DNA of 64,000 bases from Diadema setosum (lineage: Eukaryota > Echinodermata > Echinoidea > Diadematoida > Diadematidae): the NCBI GenBank assembly GCA_033980235.1, contig CM067067.1, forward strand, positions 27,426,451-27,490,450, given 5' to 3'. Made by a program: the position numbers and the translations under genes. A model generated the notes under the pieces. The model had not been told where the DNA came from and ran no database searches. It was given only the letters and a program-made list of their open reading frames with translations. Shown piece after piece: positions 35,898 through 47,487 of this stretch. Numbering within the stretch: position 1 is the first letter of the stretch; each line of letters starts with the position of its first letter.

Positions 35898-35991
35898 CAC
35901 GGATTGTCGCCCCTACACGGATTGTCGCCCCCTACACGGATTGTCGCCTGGCGACAATCCGTGTAGGGGGCTGGCGGCACGGATTGTCGCC
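35898..35991. repeat. Cluster of the 14-bp motif cacggattgtcgcc (five copies)
   Basis: Forward copies at 35898, 35916, 35935 and 35978, inverse copy at 35950. The pair 35935-35963 forms a perfect 14-bp stem around one base. Confidence 0.9.
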
Positions 35992-36159
35992 CTCCCTCGA
36001 AGCACGTTTTGCTGGGTAATATCGTTCTGGACATAATCATTGAAATACTAACACATAACTTAAATGGCTACATCCATGCAAACATGCCATGTAAAAAGTC
36101 ATGGTGAGATTTCAAGGAAGTGTGTATGTGCGCGTGCACATGATAATTTAGTGTCCGTT

Positions 36160-36191
<32 letters not shown>

Positions 36192-36300
36192 ATGGAAGAA
36201 TGTGTTTATTATATCAGTTTTTTGCGTATGTGTTTTTTAGCTGCGCGTGGGGAGGGATACCTCGTAAGCTGTTGCTGGCATAAATGTTGATATTGATTTT
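35992..36300. other. Spacer with (TG)n microsatellite
   Basis: About 13 TG units at 36162-36191; otherwise nothing recognised. Confidence 0.6.
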
Positions 36301-39300
36301 ATCAGCAGCTTTGAATTTGATGAGTTTGTTTGGCAGATTTGTATATGAATTCGGAGTGGAGCTTGCGTGCGGGCGGATGCTGCTTTTCTGCATACGGTCC
36401 ATTATGTCTTATTTATCATTATTGGGAAATCGTTTCATCAGGAAGGATGTGGTATCGGTTCGGGTGTGCGTCGGTATGTGGGAAGGGGGTTACATTTAAA
36501 CTGTTCTGACCGTGAAGAAGGTGACAGCACCAACTTTGTTTCATCTTTAAATACGGAAACTCAAGAATTAAAGCTTGACTTGGATACTAATGATGTTTCT
36601 GCTCAAAATGTGTCCTCTTATTATCATTTGGAAAAAGATATCATCACCTTATCTCATTCAAATTCTAAAGATCTTTTTGTTTCACATATTAATATTAGGA
36701 GTCTAAACAAAAATTTCGACCAATTACTTTTATTTGTTAACGAGTTGCAATTCAAAGGAGACGTCACCTTCCTCCCAATTCATGATCAGTGGTTTTAAAT
36801 TACTTATTAATAGCAGGAATAGTAAGAGAGGTGGTGGAGTAGGTTTCTATGTCACACGAACTTTGAATTGTCAGTTGCTACATGAATATTGTATTATTTC
36901 AGAATGTCTTGAGAGTATTTTCATTGAGGTTATAACTCCACACAAAGGTAACATTATTTTGGGGGAAATTTACAGGCCACCTCATTCCAACCCTTCTGAA
37001 TTTATTGAGTTAGTTCACGGACTTCTTTCTGATAAATATTTTGCCAATAAGACATGTATTATAATGGGTGAATTTAATATAAATCTTTTTAATTGCAATG
37101 ATACTCCAATCTGCCAAGATTTCCTCAACCTTATGTTGTCAAAATCTTATATTCCCCTTATAAGAAAACCTACTCGTATATCTGATGCTACTTCTTCTCT
37201 CATTGACAATATATTCATTAATAATTTATCTTTTGACGTTACACCTGGTATTGTTGTTTCAGATCTCTCTGATCACTTCCCAGTATTCGCACTTGTTTCC
37301 CAGTTCTTCACGAGAAGAACACCAACTCATGACTCTGGTTTTCGTGATATGTCTGAATGTAATCTAAATAGACTTAGGGAGGGATTGAGGTCAGTTGACT
37401 GGTCTCCTATTTACTGTTCTGGAAATGTAAATGTGTCTTTTGAAATTTTCATGAATATTTTAACAACAAATTGTAATAGTTATGTACCATTAATAAAACG
37501 ATCTAGATCAAATTATAAGAAAATACCAAGACAACCATGGATCACGAGATCTCTCCTTAAGTTTATTAATAAGAAAAATAGATTATATTGTAGATACCGT
37601 AAATCCCCAAATGCTTTAAACAAATCTTTTTACATTCGTTATCGAAATACGCTTACATCTACTCTACGTACAGCTAAGCAACAGTATTTCTCCAATCAGT
37701 TTCACAAATGTAAGTTCGATATAAAGGGTACCTGGAAGGTGATTAACACAGCTTTAAACTCTACTGTAGATAAAAATTCCCCAAATTCCATTTTTAAAGA
37801 CCGTTGTTCAGTAGATGAACCAGGGGCGATGGCGGATGTATTTAATGACTTCTTTGTTAACCTCGGGCCAGATCTTGCCAGCAAAATACCGCATTCACGG
37901 ACACCTTTTCATTCGTTCTTAGGGGATAGGAACGCACTGACTTTCTTTTTCGTTCCTATTGTTGATGATGAAATTAAAGAAGTTGTTTGTAAAATGAATA
38001 AAAAGAAGAGTACAGGTGATGATGGTATCTCAATTTTTCTTTTTAAAAATGTGATAAATGAAATAGTTTCTCCTCTCGTCTATATTTTCAATCAATCTTT
38101 ATTAAGCGGAAAATTTCCTGATAAAATGAAAGTCGCTAAGTTGTTCCTATATACAAAAAGGGTCCTAAAGAACATGTTAATAATTATCGCCCGATATCTC
38201 TTTTAACTTCAATTTCAAAAATTTTGGAAAAGCTTGTTCATAAAAGAACTCTTAGATTTCTTATTAATTGTAATATTCTTTCGAATTTTCAGTTCGGTTT
38301 CAGAAAGCAACACAGCACAACCCACGCTTTATTGGCTTTTATTGATAAAGTGGCACATGCTCGTGACGATGCTTCACACACCATCGGTGTTTTTATTGAT
38401 TTCTCAAAGGCTTTTGACACGATATTCTCCTTTATAAGTTAAGCCATTACGGCATTCGCGGGACGGCTTTAGAATGGTTTAGAGATTATCTTACTGATAG
38501 AAAGCAGTATGTTTATCTTAATGGTCATGAGTCCTCAATGAAATCAATTATTTGTGGTGTCCCCCAGGGTTCCCTACTCGGCCCGCTACTATTCATCTTG
38601 TACATAAATGATCTCCAAAATTCATCAGAGATTCTTTCTTTTATATGCTTTGCAGATGACACAAATCTATTTCTTTCACATCGTAATCCTAATACGCTTA
38701 TTCATATGTTAAACAGCGAATTGAAACTTGTTCAATCCTGGATTCATGCCAACAAGTTATCACTAAACATTGATAAAACATATTATATGCTGTTCAGTAA
38801 CTCTTTGCAATTCATTCCTGGTCATGTCCAAATTAATAGCACTAATTTAACGAAGGTTGATCTATAGTGTTAAGTTTCTAGGACTGTATATTGATAGCGA
38901 TTTATCTTGGAAGTCTCACATCAACTTTTTAACCAAAGTTTTATCTAGGAATGCAGGAATTCTAAATAAACTGAAAGATTACTTCCCCACCAATATATTG
39001 CAAATTATATACTCGACTATGATTTCCCCTTACCTCAACTACGGAATACTGGCATGGGGTAACACGACCCAGTCTTTGCTTGACTCGCTCTTTCTCTTAC
39101 AAAAGCGCGCTATTAGAATAATTAATAAAACTGGGTATCTATCTCATACAGATGAATTTTTCCATAAGAGCAAAATTTTGAAATTGTCAGATTTGTTTTA
39201 TTACAATTTAGGGATATTCATGTACAAATTATCCAAAAATGATCTTCCTGATATTTTTTTGCATATGTTTAAAAGAAATTACTCTATTCATAACTATCCC

Positions 39301-39438
39301 ACCCGCCAACGTGACGATTATCACCTATTACCACGTACCCGAACCATTTTTGCGAAAAAAAACAATTATGTATGCAGGGCCGAAGTACTGTACATTCCTT
39401 GATTGAGAAGTATGAAAATAAATTGAAATTGAAAAAAA
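36300..39438 (+). mobile_element. Nearly full-length LINE (CR1/Jockey-like), plus strand, broken
   Basis: A ~3.1-kb non-LTR retrotransposon with an apurinic-type endonuclease, reverse transcriptase and an AT-rich tail (aataaattgaaattg then an A-run, 39418-39440). The start is set approximately from the first LINE-like coding sequence. It lies between the two cacggattgtcgcc clusters. Few disruptions for its length suggest a relatively young copy. Confidence 0.9.
36500..39402 (+). pseudogene. LINE endonuclease-reverse transcriptase (ORF2-like), frameshifted
   Basis: The protein would nick the target and copy the element's RNA there. The endonuclease begins with VSHINIRSLNKNFDQ (about 36680); RGGGVGFYV follows after a shift near 36770. 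GEFNINLF (about 37070) replaces the usual catalytic G-D-F-N, an Asp-to-Glu change, while SDHFPVF (about 37270) keeps the terminal His motif. Reverse transcriptase follows: KKKSTGDDGIS (38010), a shift near 38150, NYRPISL in another frame, FGFRKQHSTTHAL, DFSKAFDT (first Asp), a shift near 38425, GVPQGSLLGPLLF (38557) and FADDTN (38649-38666) with both catalytic Asp. A frame change at about 38865 leads to the C-terminal region ending at 39402. At least four frameshifts; otherwise the domains are complete. Confidence 0.9.
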
Positions 39439-39439
39439 A

Positions 39440-39631
39440 AATTCGTTATTGCAAAAGTTTGTTATTCTGAAGGCTCATTCGTCCGAAGGCTCATTCGTCC
39501 GAAGGGTCATTATTCCGAAGGTTCGTTATTCCGAATTTCATTTTTGGATCAACGAACCACTAGGTATAGGGAATTGTGTGTTTCGGATAAATGAAGCCTC
39601 GGAAAAAACGAAACTTCGGAATAACGAACCT

Positions 39632-39665
<34 letters not shown>
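39440..39665. repeat. Short-unit array (cgaaccttcggaataa family) and (TG)n
   Basis: Units gttattccgaaggctcattc and inverse forms, then acttcggaataacgaaccttcg, then about 16 TG units (39634-39665). The phrase aacgaaccactaggtatagg recurs as aacgaacctctaggtatagg at 41645, linking both arrays. Confidence 0.8.
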
Positions 39666-39667
<2 letters not shown>

Positions 39668-40640
39668 CCGGGAAGGTGTGGGACAGCGATAAAAGATATA
39701 CAATGAGAACGAATTTAGTATTTCTCTATAGTCTTACCCACTTTACGCTCCATGGATATTACATTTTTTTTTTTATTGTATTCGGGTGTGGGAGGGGTGT
39801 CCGAATGTTCTAATGATTTTTTTTTCTGGAAATGTAATAGGCTTCGCTTTATAATAACAATCTCCTTAACATAACCCAGAAAGTCATGAACATCGCTGCA
39901 CAATGACAGCATAACCACAGTTTGTCTATTCCATAACTGTAAGTAGTATTTTCTTACTCTGTTTAACTTATCGATCTAGATAGTATTCTATTTGTGGTAT
40001 AATTATGTTATGTAGTCTTTACATTATGATGTTTATCCATATCTGAGCTGCACAAATAAAATTCAAACTTCAAGTTTAAAATTTCACATATCTTTCATTA
40101 CTGTAAAGCAAATTAAAGAAATGCGAAAACTTTTCACAAATTGTACGGAAATTCAATTTCACTTTTCCCCAGTGTACAATGTAAGACAGTCCAATATGTG
40201 ATGAATTTGCTGTCATAATACATTGACTTGGCAGGGATCGTCATATTGTACATAATTATTTATAACAATCTGTAACTATCCGAAAATATCCGCAACTCTC
40301 TGTAAATAGTCGCAACTCTCCGCATGTCTATTCGGAAGTTTTAAATGCAAGTCGAAAGAACAAAATTGCGTGCCAATTCGGGCCAAATCTCTCCGTATCG
40401 CCCCGAATATTTTTTTCCCGTATATGTTTTGTAAAATGCTCTGGTGACAGCAAGAGATCCCCGGGTGTCCGCAGAAATAAAAGAAAAAAAAGAATGACTT
40501 ATTTGGACGTAACGCCGGACGCAGAGCATTATGTGACTGGGGCCTTACGTAGACACAAGAACGCTCACACACAACACACATACGTAGGGCCTACGTAGCC
40601 CACGAACACCAAACCGCTCAGATACTCATGCAGGCACAAA
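39666..40640. other. No firm gene; possible LINE tail at 40045-40075
   Basis: ctgcacaaataaaattcaaactt resembles a LINE 3' end. Minus-strand frames (40276-40581) lack recognised domains. Confidence 0.35.
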
Positions 40641-40896
40641 ACTGCGCCCACAAACACGCACCATCACATACCCTTTGATATACACATACGCCACTATATT
40701 CCACATACACACGTAAGCATACAGGCACACGTATACACACAGACAAACAAACCACTACCACTATACAACCACCACACATGCACAGCTTCTACATACTCCA
40801 AACACACACACACATACACACACACACAACAAATCATACACATCACAATCATGCAGCTCACAATACACACACACACGCGCACACACACACACACAC

Positions 40897-40927
<31 letters not shown>

Positions 40928-40930
40928 TAC
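40640..40930. repeat. CA-rich microsatellite region
   Basis: Degenerate CA repeats, dense at 40798-40930. The C/V-rich and H/T-rich frames across it are artefacts. Confidence 0.9.
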
Positions 40931-40995
40931 GCATAACTTACCAGTCATACCCATCCCACCAAAGCTTATTCACCGGAGGAGCCACCCCGAGCCCG

Positions 40996-41195
40996 GGGCG
41001 ACAATCCGTGACGGGGCGACAATCCGTGTCGCAACAAATTTTTTGCCAACACGGATTGTCGCCTTCGAGGTCAAAAACTGGGAACTGCACAAGCGTCACG
41101 GATTGTCGCCAGGCGACAATCCGTGTAGGGGGCGACAATCCGTGCCGCCAACGCCCGTCACGGATTGTCGCCCCGAGCAGGAGGCGACAATCCGT
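40996..41195. repeat. Cluster of cacggattgtcgcc / ggcgacaatccgtg (eight copies)
   Basis: Copies in both orientations, including a perfect palindrome at 41097-41125 (14-bp arms, one-base centre) followed by taggggg, exactly as in the 35.9-kb cluster. The flanking phrase gtcgcaacaa appears here in inverse orientation to gttgcgac at 35.89 kb. Confidence 0.9.
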
Positions 41196-41204
41196 GTCGC
41201 AACA

Positions 41205-41700
41205 AGCCTTATTTCAATTTCGGATTAACGTGCCTTATTTCATTTTCGGATTAACGAACCTTCGCAATAACGAACCTTATGATATATTCAGATAAACGAA
41301 CCTTCGGAATAACGAATCTTATCATTATATTCGGATTAACGAACCTTCGGAATAACGGACCCTATTTCATTTTCGAATCAGCGAACCTTCGGAATAACGA
41401 ACCTTCGAAATAGCGACCCTTATTTCATTTTCGGACTAACGAACCTTCGGAATACCGAACCTTATTTCATTTTCGGATTAACGAACCTTCGGAATACCGA
41501 ACCCTATTTCATTTTCGGATTTACGGGCCTTCGGAATAGCAAACCCTATTACATTTTCGGATCAACGAACCTTCGGAATAACGAACCTTCGGAATAACGC
41601 CACAAATGTTCGGATTAACGAACCCTTTTTCATTTTCGGATTAACGAACCTCTAGGTATAGGAAATTTGCGTGTTTCGGATCAACGAACCTTCGGAATTG
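41205..41700. repeat. Tandem array of ttcggattaacgaacc / ttcggaataacgaacc units
   Basis: More than fifteen short units, often grouped as tttcattttcggattaacga then accttcggaataacgaac. Direct repeats without constant spacers. Confidence 0.9.
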
Positions 41701-41714
41701 TTTTCTATAAAAAA

Positions 41715-42740
41715 AAAGAAGAAAAAAAAATCACATCTCGGGAATTATGGGGTGGGGGCCAAAATGACATGTTTACCTCTCCCATATTTTTAATGGGGGG
41801 GGGGGGGGAATACCCCTGCCCCCAGGATCGACACACCTATATAGGCAGGGGGTTATCCCCTCCAACATGGGGGGGGGGGGGAAGGTGGGGGGATTTTGCA
41901 ATATCAGACCTGTATACTTCAGAGATCCAGGTGCACACATTTTTGCGAAATATTCCAGTTTTGCTTCCATTAAAAACAGAAACATTTGTATTCAGGAAAA
42001 AGTTATGTTGTCAAAGGGTGTGGGAGGGGGGATATACGTCCCTCTCTCACAAGGGAGATTTTGCATTTTCAGGCCCGAAATTCAGAGATATGGTGGACAC
42101 TTTTGGTGAGATATTCGAGTTTCGTTTCTATGAAAAGAGAAAGAATTGTAAAATATAAACTAGAATTAGCAGAATGTGTGTGTGGAGGGGGGGGGGGGAG
42201 TGATTGTGGCTACTCAAACATGAAGGAGATTTTGCTTTTTCAGATCTGAAATTCATAGATCTGGTACACACTTTTGGTGAAATGTTATGTTTTTTCCCTT
42301 TCAAAAAAGTGAGAAATATAAATATTCACAGATATGTGAATGACTAAATCGCGGTATCTCAGTTCTTTATCGGCGTGTGCGACATCACTATATATGTACC
42401 AAGTGTAGGGAAGTTGACGGGGACTGTGTGGAAGAGGGTATAGTCCCCTTCCACACGACGGAGTTTTCGCATTTTAGAATTAAAATAAAACGATCTGATG
42501 CACACTTTTATGGATAAAGGAACCGGGTGGGGAAAGGGTAAATCTAAAGAGGATGAGGGGACTTCTGAATTTATTAGAATTGAAGTGATAGATTTGATGC
42601 ACACTTTTTGATAAAATATTCTGCTCTTGCCCAACTCTCCACAGTGTACTTAGTATATAATAGGCGACGAAATGGGGAAGGGTGTCGGAGGGGGTATCCC
42701 CCTCCAACGCGAGGAAGATTTTGCATTTTCAAAACTGAAA
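41715..42740. repeat. G-run dispersed repeat family, several units
   Basis: Five or so units share gattttgcattttcag, gaaattcagagat, tggtgcacacttttgg, gaaatattc, and G-runs next to taccccctgccccc-like sequence (G-runs at 41798, 41870, 42187). Same family as 24300-26230 and 50200-50720. Frames such as 41667-42158 are not genes. Confidence 0.7.
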
Positions 42741-42744
42741 TTCA

Positions 42745-43052
42745 AGTGTTTGGACAGTTCGTCGGCGTTTTCACGAACTGACGCTATTTCGATTTTGGTC
42801 AAAATTTTCAAAATCGAGATATTGGTACCAAACGAAAGTGCTTTCAAAACTCTACCAAATCCCAAAATTTTAGATCACAAAATTAATTATTCTTAATTTT
42901 ATCAAAGAAAGAAAAAAACGACGGTACTCGAAATACCGAGAAATTGAGAAAAAGGAGTTTCACGAACCGACGCACGAAAGATACGCCGGTTCGTGAAACC
43001 CGAATTGCTACGGTGAAGAGCAATGCGGGTTTTACGAACCGTCGCAGTTGCA
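42745..43052. repeat. Hairpins built on the cacgaaccgacg motif
   Basis: gtttcacgaaccgacgc and acgccggttcgtgaaac (about 42957-42999) form a 17-bp stem. Further copies lie at 42750-42785 and 43025-43045 (ttttacgaaccgtcgc). The same motif builds the hairpins at 49.7 and 53.6 kb. Confidence 0.75.
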
Positions 43053-44347
43053 TTACTTTGAGCTTTGTTCAACTTACTGGCCTAGAATTAGGTTTTGGCC
43101 CTAATCCAGATCTCAGAGTGAGAACCAAACCTTCTGAAAGATGAATGACGGCCTAAGCCAGCCCACTGTCCACGAGTGAAGTGAATGGTAAGCTATAATC
43201 CTATTAAAATCATGCTCAAAATAACAGTTTCAGTTGGACTACCATAACCATTAATTGCGGTAGTGTGTAGTCCCATGTATTCAATCGCGTGATGCTTATG
43301 AAGCCTAGTCTGTAAACGCCATTCAATTTCAAATTAGATCCCAAATCATATTATTTGTTTCTTTTCAACTTATGTCGTTACTTCTGAGACTACTGAGTAC
43401 TGTAGTCGTAACGTCTGTGTGCAAGACATGCAGATTGCAAGATTTCAAAGTCTCGAAGACACTAAAAGCCTTGACTTTTGAGTTGAAAATGAAATCATGA
43501 GATTGACAAAGTAGGCCTAGGCATACTAAACTAAAAAATAAAAAGTCTAACAGTAAAACTCAAAGGAAGAGTAAAGAATAAAGTTAGACATGTTAGACTT
43601 TTACTTTCAAGTCTAACTATTAAGTCTAAGTTAAGACTTTACTTGTAATACCAGTTACTAAAACTAAGATCAGCTGAAGTCTAAGACCAAGTCAAATTAA
43701 CACAGTTCAGAGCCATACCGGTAGTCTAGCACTAGATCTACATCTAGACTAGTGGTAATAGTAGGTAGAGTCCACCCATTTTTTTCCCCCAATCTTTACT
43801 GGTCCATTCCTGAAAAAGTTACTGGTCAGTGGCCAACAGTGATTTTTCCTGGTCAGGGACCGTCGGACCAGTGCCAGTGTGCAGCGTTGGTGTAGGCAAC
43901 CTAGATGTTATCTATGACAGTACGTGGTCTAGTGATACTACCTAAACACTACGAGTACTCTACAGGTTAGGTGGCTTTCCTGCACAGTGCAGTGTTAAAG
44001 TATACTTGTGAATTCAGCCCTAGTACCGTACTGTGTGTAGTGTATGTCTAACGTTAGTTCGAGTGGAGTACCTAAGCACAGCGGTGGGGCTTTTTTCCCC
44101 TAAAACTTGTGAATGTGGCCCAACCAAATGGCGTTTATATATTTACGCTTGATTGATAGTGATACAGTGGCGCTGTCGATTTCCACAGCAGCCATACATA
44201 ATCTTTTGTCCTTTCTTCTTTCCTTTTTTCCCTTTGTTCTTTCACTCTTTTTATTCTTGGAATCGAAGGACTTCCTAAGAAATGTCCCTCGACTGATTTA
44301 ACCAGGACTCTTGAGTCCTGGTAAACCTAACCTTACCGAGTAACTGT

Positions 44348-44351
<4 letters not shown>
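43053..44351. other. No recognisable feature
   Basis: Sequence rich in agtcta/tagact and taggcct words. No long frame with protein features; a donor-like gaatggtaagc at 43183 is isolated. Confidence 0.4.

Positions 44352-44379
<28 letters not shown>
44352..44379. repeat. 28-base G homopolymer
   Basis: An uninterrupted G run flanked by ttacc and ttaacg. Length may be imprecise in assembly. Confidence 0.9.
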
Positions 44380-44383
<4 letters not shown>

Positions 44384-45061
44384 CGTTTGTTAGGCCTTGC
44401 CTAACATAACAGTGTCAGTAACACTGACTTAGCCCTGTCTTTGGCCGACTTACTGAGATGGCGAGTCTCACTCTTTAACGTTAGTCTAAACATAGTCGCT
44501 AGATCTGTCAGTGTCAGTGTCACCGGTTATTGTATATGGTGCCATCTCTAACGTACTTTAACAAGTTGATGTTAGTTATCTATGTCAACTTACTGATTTA
44601 GTAATAGTGGTACTGTCATCCTGTTGGACATCGCCGAAATATCATCCGTGACGTGCTAATTTCGTGTCACAAAGACAAAAGTTGCCAAGATCTAATAGTA
44701 TTAGATGTCTAGATTTAGATGTAGTCTAGATCTAAGTAATATGAAATCTGTGTAACTTAAAAGTGAAAGGTCTAGACTTCACTTAGTCTATAATTAGACC
44801 AGACATTCATGAGGCAAAGGCCTATTTAGTAGATCTATTCTTATTCTCTTTTAATGTCAATTCCTGCTAACTCGCCACGTGTTATTCCTAAGGCCAAGGA
44901 CTTCCGGGTTAGTGATTTTTTTTTTTTGATAAATACCAAACAGCAGACGTGTTTCATTTGCATTCTTGCACAGACTTCATGAAAATATAGAAATATGATG
45001 CACATGACAATGCCACTGTTTTATAGGTGAATGGTTAATACCTTTAAAAGCTGAATGATAA
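44380..45061. other. No recognisable feature
   Basis: AT-rich; repeated tctagat words only. Confidence 0.4.
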
Positions 45062-46150
45062 TGTAGAGTCTAGGTCTAATTAAGATGATACAGTCTCTGA
45101 TAAGAAACAGGTTTGATTGTCGTAGACTGTTTCCCAAATGCAGGTAGTAATATTCAGCTACTTCAATGCAATGCCTTGTTTACAAGTACATGTAGATTTA
45201 TATTCATGTGAATGATAATTCAATTTCTACATGAGACTTACTAAGTGCTAGACATAAGATCTTGCATCATTAAAATGTGTAAATGACGAGACAATTTGAA
45301 TATGGATCAAAGACGAACAGCAGTATATTTTGACATTCTTTGATCCTGCATAGGCCTACCATTTTGTTTTATGTTTAATATAAATAGAGCAAAATAATTT
45401 CAACTTCAGTTTTGTTGGCTGATTTTTTTTTTCTTCTCAAAATTAAAGTTGTATCTTGTACCATGATGTTTGATTTTAATCAAAAGTTCTTAATTTCTTT
45501 CTTTTCTTTCAGATGACTGGTGCCATGTAGTAGCGAAGAACTGGACTGTCTCAGAAAAGAAAAGAAAAAGTACAGGGTCGTGTACATCATCAACGGATGT
45601 GAATACAATGGTAATTAGAGTCTAGGTCTAATCAAGATGTTAAAGTCTCTGATAATAAAGAAGTTTGATTGTCGTAGACCGTTTCCCAAATGCAGTTAGT
45701 AATATTCAGCTTTTTCAAAGCAATGCCTTATTTACAAGGACATGTAGATTTATTCATGTGAATGATAATTTAATTTCTTCATGAGACTTACTAAGTGCTA
45801 GACATAAGATCTTGCATCATTAAAATATGTAAAAGGCGAGACAATTTGAATATGCATCAAAGACGAACAGCAGTATTTTTTGACATTCTTTGATCCTGTA
45901 TACCATTTTGTTTTATGTTTAATATAAATAGAGCAAAATGATTTCAACTACAGCTTAGTTGGCTGATTTCTTTTTCTCAAAATGAAAGTTGTATCTTGTA
46001 TCATGATGTTTGATTTTAATCGAAAGTTCTTAATTTCTGTCTTTTCTTTCACATGACTGATGCCATGCAGTAGCGAAGAGCTGGACTGTTTCAGAGAAGA
46101 AAAAAAGTACAGCATCGTGCTTATCATCAAGGAATGTGAATACAATGGCT
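45062..46150 (+). repeat. Tandem duplication, 551-bp unit, with exon-like segment
   Basis: Copy 1 (45062-45611) and copy 2 (45612-46150) are ~90% alike: gagtctaggtctaat, gattgtcgtagac, gtttcccaaatgca, ttcatgtgaatgataattt, gacttactaagtgctagac, gatcttgcatcattaaaat, gacattctttgatcctg. Confidence 0.9.
45512..45609 (+). other. Candidate exon (copy 1) and its decayed twin at 46053-46148
   Basis: ttctttcttttctttcag ends at 45511, an excellent 3' splice site. The next ~98 bp are open in one frame (DDWCHVVAKNWTVSEKKRK, then STGSCTSSTDVNTM) and end at ATG-gtaatt, a donor-like site. In the twin the AG is AC, the Trp codon is a stop and one codon is missing, but the frame is otherwise kept. aataaa at 46434 could be a poly(A) signal. 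No known domain; may be a lone exon of an unseen gene or repeat DNA. Confidence 0.3.
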
Positions 46151-46850
46151 TAGGAAAGAAGACAATCTACAGATAGGATAGAAGGGAGAACTTGGGATGA
46201 AGGGCGACAACATAAGGACGGTATATCTACATTAAAATGTGATTGTAAAGTGGAAACATGAAAGAAGATTCTAAGATTGAAGGTGAAAACATGCATTCCA
46301 TTCTGTGATGTCGTAATTACAATTTTGCTACACTTTAATAACACTACTGAGAGACATTTATATCAAGGCAAGCTTCATGTGGATATGGAATGTTAGATTT
46401 TCTTTAAGTGTTCATTGGTATGTATTTCATGATAATAAATCTTGAAGGTTTTGTGTGGTAATCATAACCTTGTGATACATCTTGATAAATTTCTAAGTGC
46501 ACATTGGCAATATTCAGATGATGCTGTAATCAGATTAAGTTAGATGGTTGAATAATCATTGCATAGTTGTAATAGTTATCGACTGAGGATTAACATGCCC
46601 TTCACTGATTTATTTTTCGTAAACGGTGATAATTGCGAGAGTCAATCTAAATTGTCGGGGGCATAGCCAAATGTGTCACACTGTCAAAATGTGTATATCA
46701 GAAACTTTTAGCTCGCTGTACGAATTTTCACAGAAAACAGATTTATGAGAGTCACAAATGGTAGCTTAGACCCATTAACAAAAAGTTCCAGCTTCATCTT
46801 CAACCATGTTCAGGATACATGTTCATCTACATTTTGCAAACATTCTGAAT
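46151..46850. other. No recognisable coding feature
   Basis: Directly upstream of the 3.87-kb duplication; contains a possible poly(A) signal (46434). Confidence 0.4.
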
Positions 46851-47407
46851 GTTGATTGAGACATGTTATACATGTATGTATTTTTATGAAATTAATGCAA
46901 CAAATAATCAAATATGCATCTCTGCTAGATGATAATATTAATCCAGTTAATGACATGCCAAACTCACCTCAAACTGTAATTCATTCTATTCTCCTTTATT
47001 CTTTTATTTATTATTTTGTTGTCTTCAACCCACTTTGAATGTGTTACGTATGATTCTTATAAACATGGGAAATGCACTCCATATAACTGATAGGACTTAT
47101 AACAAATTGACATAATCATTCAACCATCACTAGACAGTTCTGTTATGAGATGTTCTTTATTTAACTAAAATTGTAAATTATGATACGTGTATGCTCCCAT
47201 GCAAACTCACAACAAAATACAGAAATATGATTTCTTTTAATAATAATTCATTATGTCTCTAAATGTACAATTAAAGAAAGTGATTACAAAAAGGATGTCA
47301 AGCATTGTATATTAAAATAATAGATTATTCATTTGTCTCCATCCGTAGTAACACATGCAACTGCAGTGTGCAGTTTGTGGGCTGCTGTGAAAAAAAAAAA
47401 AATCACA

Positions 47408-47487
47408 GGCAGCCCAAGCGGGAATCGAACCCACGACCTCCGGATTACTAGACCAGCGCCATAACCACTAGACCACCGGGATGCCCT
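47408..47487 (-). mobile_element. SINE head derived from tRNA-Thr(AGU), copy 1
   Basis: On the minus strand: an A-box-like tggtctagtggttatg, an anticodon arm with loop ctagtaa (anticodon AGT), and T arm gtgggttcgattcccgc with an intact B box. The acceptor stem does not pair properly and the anticodon stem has a T-T mismatch, so it is a SINE head and not a working tRNA. A short inverted gctgctgtga / tcacaggcagc with an A-run lies beside it. Confidence 0.7.

Noticed and set aside
40694..41228. Cys/Val-rich and His/Thr-rich frames
   Set aside because: They are translations of the CA microsatellite and the neighbouring palindrome cluster.
41205..41700. CRISPR-like array of direct repeats
   Set aside because: Units are short and abut or vary without unique constant-length spacers, in clearly eukaryotic DNA.
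47408..47487. Functional tRNA-Thr gene
   Set aside because: Acceptor stem does not pair, anticodon stem is imperfect, and the body continues as a SINE.
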